Positions 1 through 5,937 of a DNA stretch of 9,130 nt are shown here, piece by piece. Position numbers and translations under genes: made by a program. The stretch's first letter is position 1. Every line of letters starts with the position of its first letter. Source of the DNA: Mycobacterium sp. (GTDB taxonomy: Bacteria > Actinomycetota > Actinomycetes > Mycobacteriales > Mycobacteriaceae); assembly GCA_018882545.1 (NCBI GenBank), contig VERS01000047.1, positions 1 to 9,130 on the forward strand, given 5' to 3'. The notes beneath the pieces were generated by a model that worked only from the letters and a program-made list of their open reading frames with translations, did no database searches and was not told the origin of the DNA.

Positions 1-298
1 CGCCAGGCCGGTCCCGCCGTTGCCGCCGGCGCCGCCGTTACCGCGCAGCGACAGCCATCCGGTGCTGCCACCGTTGCCGCCCGCCCCGCCGTTACCGCCG
101 GCACCGGTCGCCGACCCACCGGCCCCGCCGTTGCCGCCGTCACCGGTGAACAAGCCGCCGTTTCCGCCGTTTCCGCCGTTGCCGGAAGCAGCACCGGCCC
201 CGCCGTTTCCGCCGTTTCCGAACCAGCCTGCCGCGCCGCCGTTTCCGCCGTTGAAGCCACTGCCGCCGTTGCCGATCAGTCCGCCGTTACCGCCGTCG
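1..298 (-). repeat. PGRS glycine-rich repeat array
   Basis: The DNA here is built from short GC-rich units that read GGN, GGA and GG(S/T) on the minus strand. They encode runs of Gly-Gly-Asn-Gly-Gly broken by aromatic-containing spacers (AGWFGNGG, GGLFTGDGG, STGWLSLRGNGG). The array continues past the left edge. Such low-complexity coding DNA is prone to slippage and recombination, so copy number may vary between strains. Confidence 0.85.
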
Positions 299-858
299 CA
301 TGCGCCGCTGGTGCAGACGCCGGCGTAGCCGGTGAACGAGTATCCGGTACCGAACAGAATGCCGGCGTTGGGATGATCAGCCGTGCCGTCACCGAACAAC
401 CAGATGTCGGTGGCTGCCGACGCGACCGGACGGGCAACGCTCACCGAGGCGGTCTTGGCGGCCGTCGTCGCACCGAGTTCGCGGCGGGCGACTCCCAACT
501 CGGCCCACAGCAGCGCCGTGGGCGCGGGTGTGCTGGGACTGCCGGATCCGCTGCGACGGGGATTGGTGACCGTCGTGAGTGCGGCCCGGCTCGGAGCGCC
601 GACGGCAATGGCCGCGGCCGGTGCGGAATTCTGCTTGCGCGATGAGGCCGGCCGCTGCCGAGCCTTCGACCCGGATCGGGGTCCTGCCGAGGGGCCTGCC
701 GCCGAACTCGAACCCGACTCCGCGCTGGGACCCGCCGTCTCGGCGTGCGCGACCGCCTGCGCCGAGGCGATCGCGGTGCCGACACCCACGGCAACCGCCA
801 CTGCGCCGACCCGACCTAGGGAACCTCTGATGCGGTCCGAACCGGTTGACGAACCCAT
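1..858 (-). CDS. PGRS-repeat secreted protein, N-terminal 286 codons (3' end outside window)
   Basis: The minus frame is open from ATG at 858 to the window edge. The start is supported by a purine-rich AGGGGGG a few bases upstream. Residues 1-39 look like a Sec signal peptide: a basic start with arginines at 9, 11 and 16, a hydrophobic Val/Ala/Gly core, and a likely cleavage after the AHA at 37-39. A Ser/Ala/Pro-rich linker follows to about residue 150. Then comes a conserved-looking lead-in starting DIWLFGDGT at 151-159, two cysteines (182 and 187), and from about 188 a dense array of GGNGG/GGAGG units with interspersed WFGNGG and LFTGDGG. This glycine-asparagine repeat is the mycobacterial PGRS type. 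No PE domain is present at the N-terminus, so this is the signal-peptide-bearing PGRS class of environmental mycobacteria rather than a PE_PGRS protein. It is probably exported to the cell surface or medium. Its molecular function is unknown and the C-terminus is not visible. Confidence 0.85.
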   Translation of the reverse strand, partial: MGSSTGSDRIRGSLGRVGAVAVAVGVGTAIASAQAVAHAETAGPSAESGSSSAAGPSAGPRSGSKARQRPASSRKQNSAPAAAIAVGAPSRAALTTVTNPRRSGSGSPSTPAPTALLWAELGVARRELGATTAAKTASVSVARPVASAATDIWLFGDGTADHPNAGILFGTGYSFTGYAGVCTSGACDGGNGGLIGNGGSGFNGGNGGAAGWFGNGGNGGAGAASGNGGNGGNGGLFTGDGGNGGAGGSATGAGGNGGAGGNGGSTGWLSLRGNGGAGGNGGTGLA

Positions 859-1024
859 CAGGTCCCCCCTCTCACGGATGTTTGCCAGCTGTGCACTAGA
901 ACGTACCGCGCGCCGGCTCGAAGCCGAAGCGACTGATGGTTTGCTGCGAGGGATTCCGCAAGCCGGGGCGCAGCCGGGAGGTTAGGCTTCCCGGGCGCAT
1001 TCCGATTAGGCGAAGGTGATCCCC
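859..1024. promoter_or_regulatory. Divergent intergenic region between PGRS gene and aminotransferase
   Basis: This 166-bp segment separates two divergently transcribed genes and must hold both promoters. The right part contains an inverted repeat CCGGGA (974-979) / TCCCGG (989-994) with a 9-base spacer, about 30 bases before the aminotransferase start. It could be a regulator site or a leader hairpin. GAAGG (1012-1016) is a good ribosome binding site for ATG 1025. No convincing -35/-10 pair could be assigned by eye. Confidence 0.5.
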
Positions 1025-2440
1025 ATGAGTGGTACGGCTACCACGTTTCCTGCCCACGATCCGGCCGGCTGGCGACAGCTGCCCGGTTCCCACACGCCGC
1101 TGAACCCCGACCGGGTCGCGGCGCTGATGGCCAAGGAGTGGGAGCGCTACGCCAAGACGACCGTCGGCTCGGCCGACCACGCGGCTCGGTCGGTCAAGAC
1201 CCTGCCCCTGGGCGTGACCAGCAGCTTCCAGTACTGGGATCCGTACCCGATGGGCGTGAAGTCCGCCCGCGGCGCCTATGTCACCGACTGCGATGACCGC
1301 CAGGTGCTCGACCTGTCGATGGGCTTCGGCGCGATGCTCGTCGGTCACCTCAACCCCACCGTCGTCGCGAAGGTCAAGCATTCCCTCGACGAGATCGGCA
1401 CGCTGTTCGTCACCCCGTCGCCGATCTCGACCGACGTCGCCGAGCGGTTCAAGCAGCGCTTCGGTGTGGACATGTTGCGGTTCACCAACTCCGGCACCGA
1501 GTCGACGATGTACGCGGTGCGCGCCGCGCGCGCCTACACCGGGCGCAAGGCGATCATCAAGATCGAGGGCGGTTACCACGGCGGGTACGACGGTCTGTCG
1601 GTGTCGGTCAAGCCCGGCATCGACGAGATCGGTCCAGCCGACAATCCGACCCCGCAGGTGCCCTTCGACGTCGAACCCGGCGTCGTGCACACGGTCGCCT
1701 ACAACGACCTCGGCCAGATGGAGCGCAAGCTCGCCGCGCACGGTAAGGACGTCGCCTGCGTCGTGATGGAGCCCGTCATCGAGAACCTCGGCATCATCCT
1801 GCCCGACGCGGGGTATGTCGCCGGCGTGCGCAAGCTGTGCGACGACCACAATGTGCTGCTGATCTTCGACGAGGTGAAGACCGGTCTGACCGCGGGGGCC
1901 CACGGCGCCGCGGCGCGTCTGGGCGTCAAGCCCGATCTCATCACTCTGGCCAAGTCGATCGGCGGCGGTCTTCCGCTGGCCGCGTTCGGCGGCACCGAAG
2001 AGGTCATGCAGGTGGTCGTCGATAACCGGATGGCCCACTTCGGCACCTACAACGGCAACCCGCTGTGCATGGCGGCGGCGCTCGCGGTTGACGAGGTGGC
2101 CACCGACCAGGCGCTGGCCGCGGCCGAACAGGTCAACGACAACGCCATGGAAGCCATGGACACCATCATCCGCGAATACGAATTGCCCGCTCACACAGTC
2201 GGTTTCGGTGTCAAGGGTTCGGTGACCTGGTCGCCCACCCCGATCCGCAACTATCGTGACTGGAAACTGGTCACCGATTTCCACGCCGCCGAGTTGGGCT
2301 GGCTGTGGGGTATCAACCGCGGCGTGCTGACGCCTCCCGGGATGGACGACCAGTGGCTGGTGTCGCTGGCCCACACCGACGCCGACATGGATAAGTGGGT
2401 CGACGCCTTCGGCGAGCTCGCCAAGGCACTGCGCTCCTGA
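1025..2440 (+). CDS. Class III PLP-dependent aminotransferase (glutamate-1-semialdehyde-aminomutase-like fold)
   Basis: This is a complete 471-residue member of fold-type I, class III PLP enzymes, which transfer an amino group between an amine donor and a keto acid or aldehyde. ATG 1025 is preferred over the in-frame GTG at 1016 because GAAGG lies 8 bases upstream of it and the GTG sits inside that site. Visible motifs are NSGTES at 155-160 (phosphate/substrate contacts), GGYHGG with Tyr184-His185 (stacking on the PLP ring), IFDEVKTG with Asp282 (contacts the pyridine nitrogen), and LAKSIGGG with Lys310 as the PLP Schiff-base lysine. The length is usual for the family. NSGTES and ARAYTGRKAIIKIEGGYHG resemble HemL, but the long N-terminal extension and the lack of heme genes nearby argue against the housekeeping aminomutase. 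The substrate cannot be told from sequence. No partner gene is in the window. The gene is intact and ends about 200 bases before the suspected mobile island. Confidence 0.9.
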   Translation: MSGTATTFPAHDPAGWRQLPGSHTPLNPDRVAALMAKEWERYAKTTVGSADHAARSVKTLPLGVTSSFQYWDPYPMGVKSARGAYVTDCDDRQVLDLSMGFGAMLVGHLNPTVVAKVKHSLDEIGTLFVTPSPISTDVAERFKQRFGVDMLRFTNSGTESTMYAVRAARAYTGRKAIIKIEGGYHGGYDGLSVSVKPGIDEIGPADNPTPQVPFDVEPGVVHTVAYNDLGQMERKLAAHGKDVACVVMEPVIENLGIILPDAGYVAGVRKLCDDHNVLLIFDEVKTGLTAGAHGAAARLGVKPDLITLAKSIGGGLPLAAFGGTEEVMQVVVDNRMAHFGTYNGNPLCMAAALAVDEVATDQALAAAEQVNDNAMEAMDTIIREYELPAHTVGFGVKGSVTWSPTPIRNYRDWKLVTDFHAAELGWLWGINRGVLTPPGMDDQWLVSLAHTDADMDKWVDAFGELAKALRS

Positions 2441-2453
2441 GATGGTTTGCAAT

Positions 2454-2468
2454 ACGTCACAGTGACGT
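2454..2468. promoter_or_regulatory. 15-bp palindrome ACGTCAC-A-GTGACGT
   Basis: A perfect 7-bp inverted repeat with a one-base centre lies 13 bases after the aminotransferase stop and is followed by TTT. The near-absent spacer makes it a poor intrinsic terminator. It looks more like a binding site for a dimeric regulator, or a weak terminator if only the outer pairs form. No target gene can be assigned. Confidence 0.35.
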
Positions 2469-2595
2469 TTTGCCGCGTGGATCACGGGGCGTCGGATGGG
2501 GGCCATGGGGTCCGAATGTGGCGATCGGGCCGCTGTCGAGGCTTGGATCGTGTGCCGTCGCCTGGCGCGTGCCTGTTTCACAGGAGCCCGCCGGC

Positions 2596-2727
2596 ATGAA
2601 CTCCGAAGCTGTCGCGACGAACTCTCAAGTAGTCGTGGTGTCACCAAACTGTCGGACTCGTCACCAAACTGTCGGACTTGTCACCAAACTGTCGGCCTGC
2701 GGGGTCGGCGGATTGTTCCCGCAGTAA
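2596..2727 (+). pseudogene. 43-codon ORF, possible gene start cut by a repeat-bearing element end
   Basis: ATG 2596 follows AGGAG (2582-2586) at a 9-base spacing, a good ribosome binding site. The first ~14 codons (MNSEAVATNSQVVV) read like an ordinary N-terminus. From about 2638 the frame runs straight through the three tandem repeats and stops at 2725-2727, so its second half is set by repeat DNA. The simplest reading is the 5' stub of a chromosomal gene interrupted at the repeats. It may also be a chance ORF. No family is recognised. Confidence 0.3.
2640..2699 (+). repeat. Three tandem 20-bp repeats, IS21-like terminal repeat candidate
   Basis: Three abutting copies lie at 2640-2659, 2660-2679 and 2680-2699, each starting GTCACCAAACTGTCGG, with only the last four bases varying. 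An inverted copy of the core CAAACTGT occurs at 2730-2737 (ACAGTTTG). The first copy is preceded by T, giving a TGTCACC start. Short tandem repeats of this size at a TG-starting edge resemble the multiple terminal repeats bound by IstA transposase in IS21-family elements. No istA or istB gene is present in the window, so this would be an orphan end. The family assignment is from memory of such ends and is inference. Confidence 0.6.
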
Positions 2728-2954
2728 CCACAGTTTGCCGATAAGCCACATTATGTCAGTTTAAACACTGCATATTGCATCAGATGAATCAATGGGTCGC
2801 CCCTACCGGCCACATCGCCCGTTCCGTCGTAATGCCTGGTCAGACCGGGTTGTCGCGTAACGGCTGCCGGGTTGCGCCCCTGACGCCTCGGGGCTCGCGA
2901 GATCGCTCGTCACGTTTTCCCGGACATGCTGACCTGCGCACTTGACGGGATGAT
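2700..2954. other. Non-coding left part of the island, with AT-rich patch
   Basis: No credible gene is seen on either strand. From 2740 to 2795 the DNA is clearly more AT-rich than its surroundings. It contains GTTTAAAC (2759-2766), CTGCATATT (2768-2776) and AGATGAATCA (2782-2791). The last is identical to the inner part of the 31-bp palindrome downstream. CTGCATATT recurs inverted at 6752-6760, near the other end of the island. The patch is a candidate attachment or recombinase-binding region, which the sequence alone does not prove. Confidence 0.35.
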
Positions 2955-2970
2955 TCACTAGATGAATCAT
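2942..2970 (+). promoter_or_regulatory. Predicted promoter of the recombinase operon
   Basis: TTGACG (2942-2947) matches five of six bases of a sigma-70-type -35. With a 17-base spacer the -10 would be AATCAT (2965-2970), four of six matches to TATAAT. This places the -10 inside the palindrome at 2955-2985 and a transcript start roughly 30 bases before the GTG at 3008. It is a prediction by eye only. Confidence 0.4.
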
Positions 2971-2985
2971 TGATTCATCTAGTGA
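2955..2985. promoter_or_regulatory. 31-bp perfect palindrome, probable operator
   Basis: TCACTAGATGAATCA (2955-2969) and its exact reverse complement (2971-2985) flank a single base, giving a 15-bp perfect inverted repeat. It sits just upstream of the recombinase start and over the predicted -10. An extra half-site AGATGAATCA lies at 2782-2791. The layout fits an operator for the Cro/C1-type protein encoded two genes on, giving autoregulation of the operon. A recombinase binding site is the alternative. Confidence 0.6.
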
Positions 2986-3007
2986 TACCGGCGAAAGGTG
3001 GTTCTAC

Positions 3008-4117
3008 GTGGCCGTAGACGACGTCGGACGCGCCTATCTCGTCGACTCGGTCAAGCCGCTTCACCCTGAGGAACAGACCGTCGTTGAGATGCTCCAGGGC
3101 TGGCGCAACCAACAACTCAGCCGGAATCTTCAACTCGAGACGATCGACAGCCGCGTCAAGCAGGTCCGCCGTTTCATCGAGTACTCCAACGAATATCCGT
3201 GGTCCTGGACGGTCGGTATGGTCGATGAGTTCTTCGGCGACTTGCGCTCGATTCACAAGCTCTCCCAGTCCTCCATCCGCGCCTACCAAGTGGGCCTCCG
3301 CCAGTTCTGCTCGTACGTCAGCAATCCGGACTACGGCTGGGATCGTGTCTGCGAAGCCCTCTTCGGTTCCCATCCCGCCCAGGTGTTCTTCGACTGGAAC
3401 ACCGCCAAGCACGTCCAGGACAACGAAGCCCAGCCTGAGAAGCGCGCGTTCACTAAGCAGGAGCTTCAAGACTTCTTCGACCATGCCGACGACCAAGTGT
3501 CGGCGATCGCGGCGTCGAGCAAGAAGGGCTGGTTGCCGGCGTATCGCGATGCAGTGATGTTCAAGATCGCGTATTCCTACGGTCTTCGTTTCAACGAGCT
3601 GTGCCACCTCCAGACGGTCGACTTCGCGCGCAATCCTCACGCCAAGGAGTTCGGAAAGTTCGGCCTCGTGCACGTCCGGTACGGCAAGGCCAAGAAGGGC
3701 TCTCCGCCGAAGCGACGAAGCGTGTTGACCGTCTTCGACTGGACGCCCGAGGTCCTGACCGACTGGCTCGAGAACGGCCAACCTCACATGGACGACGGGT
3801 TAGATCTGTTCCCCAGCGAACGCGGCAACCTGGTCTCCGCAACGACGCTCCTCCGGCGGTTTCGCCGGTACTGCGACGACCTTGATCTGTCCCCTGGTCT
3901 GGATCTCCACTCCCTGCGGCGTTCCTACGCGACTCATCTTCTTGAAGCGGGCTGGGACGCGATGTTCGTCCAAAACCAGATGGGCCATGAACACGCCTCG
4001 ACCACAGCGATCTATACCTGCGTCAGCAGCGACTACCGGACCAGGACATTGCGGAATGCGCTCGATGCCACGATCGCCGCAGCGCTTGGCACGGCACAAG
4101 ACGGCGGCGCAGGATGA
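3008..4117 (+). CDS. Tyrosine recombinase/integrase with complete catalytic set
   Basis: This 369-residue site-specific recombinase would cut and rejoin DNA through a phosphotyrosine link. The GTG start is chosen for the AAAGGTGG just upstream (2995-3002). Residues about 20-115 look like a helical SAM-like core-binding domain, and about 145-350 form the catalytic domain. All six expected residues are visible: Arg194 (YGLRFNEL), Lys227 (YGKAKKG), His301 and Arg304 (HSLRRSYATH), His327 (MGHEH) and the nucleophile Tyr336 (AIYTCV). There is no obvious extra arm-binding N-terminal domain, and the size is close to TnpA of Tn554. The last bases overlap the next gene's start (ATGA), implying translational coupling. 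It is probably the catalytic engine of the element. No tRNA attachment site is seen nearby, which fits a transposon-like recombinase better than a tRNA-targeting phage integrase. Confidence 0.92.
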   Translation: MAVDDVGRAYLVDSVKPLHPEEQTVVEMLQGWRNQQLSRNLQLETIDSRVKQVRRFIEYSNEYPWSWTVGMVDEFFGDLRSIHKLSQSSIRAYQVGLRQFCSYVSNPDYGWDRVCEALFGSHPAQVFFDWNTAKHVQDNEAQPEKRAFTKQELQDFFDHADDQVSAIAASSKKGWLPAYRDAVMFKIAYSYGLRFNELCHLQTVDFARNPHAKEFGKFGLVHVRYGKAKKGSPPKRRSVLTVFDWTPEVLTDWLENGQPHMDDGLDLFPSERGNLVSATTLLRRFRRYCDDLDLSPGLDLHSLRRSYATHLLEAGWDAMFVQNQMGHEHASTTAIYTCVSSDYRTRTLRNALDATIAAALGTAQDGGAG

Positions 4118-4449
4118 AGCGCGACGTCGACTACCAGTGGCGCCTCGCCGAGCTCATGGCGAGTAATCACATGCACAACAGCACTGACCTCATTCCCCGG
4201 CTCAATGAACGCGGCATCATGCTGTCCCGGCCGCAGGTCTACCGCTTGGTCCACCAGCGGCCCGAACGAGTCTCGTTGAAACTCATTGCAGCCCTGTGTG
4301 ACATCTTCGGCTGTGGTCCTGAAGACCTCGTCACGGTGACCGCGGCTGACGCTCGCAAGAAGGCCGCCAGCGCCGGTCGCGAGAATGTCGTTGAACTCAA
4401 CAAGGCCATCCGCCCGAAGCGTGCCCGGGTCATCAGCGATGACGATTAG
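4114..4449 (+). CDS. Small Cro/C1-type (XRE) helix-turn-helix protein
   Basis: This 111-residue protein has a helix-turn-helix core at about residues 10-72. The likely recognition helix is SRPQVYRLV (38-46), followed by the stabilising helix ending in DIFGCGPEDLV, the form seen in short HTH_26-type Cro/C1 proteins. The tail (about 85-111) is basic and then acidic (RPKRARVISDDD). ATG 4114 overlaps the recombinase stop by four bases, and the 3' end overlaps the next gene by 11. It is the best candidate to bind the palindrome at 2955-2985. By analogy with small third components of recombinase transposition systems it may instead act as an accessory or directionality factor. The fold is clear; the role is inferred from context. 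Confidence 0.8.
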   Translation: MKRDVDYQWRLAELMASNHMHNSTDLIPRLNERGIMLSRPQVYRLVHQRPERVSLKLIAALCDIFGCGPEDLVTVTAADARKKAASAGRENVVELNKAIRPKRARVISDDD

Positions 4450-5932
4450 GCCGCACCGCCGCAACACCGTTCGGGGACGGCCCAAAGTCGCGGACGGCAC
4501 GATGGTGTGCTCCCGGTGTCGACGCCCGATTCGCAGGACCGCTGCCACATGGCCGGACGGAAAGATCTGCAACTCTTGCTACTACGAGGCGACAAGCCTC
4601 TACGGCGACTGCCCCAGCTGCGGATTCCATCGGTTGCTCCCGGGGCGGCTGGACATTGGCGAGCAGCCCGTCTGCCGTGATTGCGCACGGATACCTCAGA
4701 GCTTCTATTGCCCATCCTGTAACGAAGAGCGAAGACCTTATCGGCGTAACCTGTGCGCTCGCTGCTGCCTCCGCGGCGACCTCACAAGCGCATTTCTGCG
4801 CCCCGAGTCCCCCGCTGGCTTGTCCCAACTCATCGACGCACTCTGCGACGCAGACCGTGCCGAGAGCATCATCACCTGGAAGCGATCAGAGAAAGTGCAG
4901 CAACTCCTGCGCGCCCTGGGCGATGGAACCATTCCCCTAACCCACGAAGGCCTGGATCAATTCGAGCCGCGAGGCCGGCACGTCGAGCACCTCCGGGCAA
5001 TTCTGCAACACCACGACGTACTGCCCGCCCGCGACAAGTACGTCGCCTTCTTTGGGAAATGGATCGACGGCAAGCTCGCTCCCGTCGCCGACCCCGAAAT
5101 CAGCCAACCCATCAAACAATTCGCCACTTGGCACCATCTGCGACGCATCAACGAACTGCAGCTTGACGGCCGGCCGACCCGCGGCCCGGTACATGCTTCC
5201 AAACAAGACATCACCGAATCCCTGAAATTCCTTCAGTGGCTCAAGGCTGAGCACGGTAGAACGATCCACAACTGCACCCAACAGGATGTCGACCAGTGGA
5301 TCGCGACCGGCCCGACAACCCGACACACCATCCGAACATTCCTCGTGTGGTGCAAGAAGATGCGGATCAACCGATCTGTCGCCCTCGGGTTCCGAGAGGC
5401 CAAAACCGTCAGGAGCCTCACGCAGGACCAGCGGCTCGCCTGGATTCGAGAGCTGCTGACCGGCGACAGCGAATCACTCCCCTACCGCGTCGCAGGAACT
5501 CTGCTGCTGCTCTACGCCCAACCGCTCGTCAGGGTCGCAGCCCTCCCGATGAGCAAGCTGGTCGTCGCCCCTGACGGTCTCACGCTCTCCTTGGGCGTCA
5601 CACCGTCGCCGGTACCCGAGCCTTTTGCAACGATGCTCAGGGCCCACATCACTCAGCGACCGAATCTCCGGACGAGTGGAGCTGAAAACCCCTGGCTATT
5701 TCCCGGCATCCGGCCGGGCGAACACTTGCACCCAAACACGATCATGGATCGCCTTCGCTACCTTGGCCTCGACCTTCTCGGCGCCCGCAACACTGCCTTG
5801 CGAGAACTGGTCTGTGAAGTGCCCGCTCCCGTCGTCGCCGAGATGCTCGGATACAGCGACCAGGTGGTCCATCGACACGCCGCTCTAGCTTCCCAACCGT
5901 GGGCGAAGTATCCATTCAGTGGGACGGGATAG
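4439..5932 (+). CDS. Multi-zinc-ribbon protein fused to a degenerate tyrosine-recombinase-like domain
   Basis: This is a 497-residue protein taken from ATG 4439, which overlaps the HTH gene by 11 bases. An in-frame ATG at 4385 would add 18 residues but overlap much more. The N-terminus holds six CxxC pairs (24/27, 44/47, 58/61, 79/82, 91/94, 106/109), enough for three zinc ribbons and likely used in DNA or protein binding. The middle (about 130-340) is helical with a possible core-binding fold (SLKFLQWLKAEHG, TRHTIRTFLVWCKK). The C-terminus resembles a recombinase catalytic fold: LLLLYAQPLVRVAALPMSKL places Arg365 at the first catalytic Arg, and PAPVVAEMLGYSDQVVHRH aligns with the GH-to-Tyr segment. 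The HxxR His is missing, the second His is Tyr472, and no Tyr sits at the nucleophile position. It is therefore probably not an active recombinase. It may be a DNA-binding partner of the upstream recombinase. The family assignment is moderate. Confidence 0.75.
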   Translation: MTIRPHRRNTVRGRPKVADGTMVCSRCRRPIRRTAATWPDGKICNSCYYEATSLYGDCPSCGFHRLLPGRLDIGEQPVCRDCARIPQSFYCPSCNEERRPYRRNLCARCCLRGDLTSAFLRPESPAGLSQLIDALCDADRAESIITWKRSEKVQQLLRALGDGTIPLTHEGLDQFEPRGRHVEHLRAILQHHDVLPARDKYVAFFGKWIDGKLAPVADPEISQPIKQFATWHHLRRINELQLDGRPTRGPVHASKQDITESLKFLQWLKAEHGRTIHNCTQQDVDQWIATGPTTRHTIRTFLVWCKKMRINRSVALGFREAKTVRSLTQDQRLAWIRELLTGDSESLPYRVAGTLLLLYAQPLVRVAALPMSKLVVAPDGLTLSLGVTPSPVPEPFATMLRAHITQRPNLRTSGAENPWLFPGIRPGEHLHPNTIMDRLRYLGLDLLGARNTALRELVCEVPAPVVAEMLGYSDQVVHRHAALASQPWAKYPFSGTG

Positions 5933-5937
5933 ACGCA

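Noticed and set aside
20..328. Proline-rich plus-strand frame (PPLPPAPP repeats)
   Set aside because: It is the complement of GGNGG codons of the PGRS gene on the minus strand. The minus frame has a signal peptide, a ribosome binding site and PGRS lead-in motifs.
1025..2440. Housekeeping hemL
   Set aside because: Shares the fold and several motifs, but has a longer N-terminus and no heme-pathway neighbours, so the symbol is not assigned.
896..2647. Long minus-strand open frame of 583 codons
   Set aside because: It lies antisense to the aminotransferase, whose motifs are unmistakable. The product is His/Gly/Arg/Val-rich with no recognisable domain, as expected of a GC-rich shadow frame.
2640..2699. 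CRISPR array
   Set aside because: The repeats abut with no spacers, are only 20 bases with a variable end, and no cas genes are nearby.
3008..4117. Phage integrase next to a tRNA attachment site
   Set aside because: No tRNA-like sequence or tRNA 3' fragment was seen at either end of the island, and no phage structural genes are present.
4433..4828. Minus-strand frame opposite the zinc-ribbon region
   Set aside because: The plus strand has six regularly spaced CxxC pairs and overlaps its upstream gene as in an operon. The minus product has no such features.
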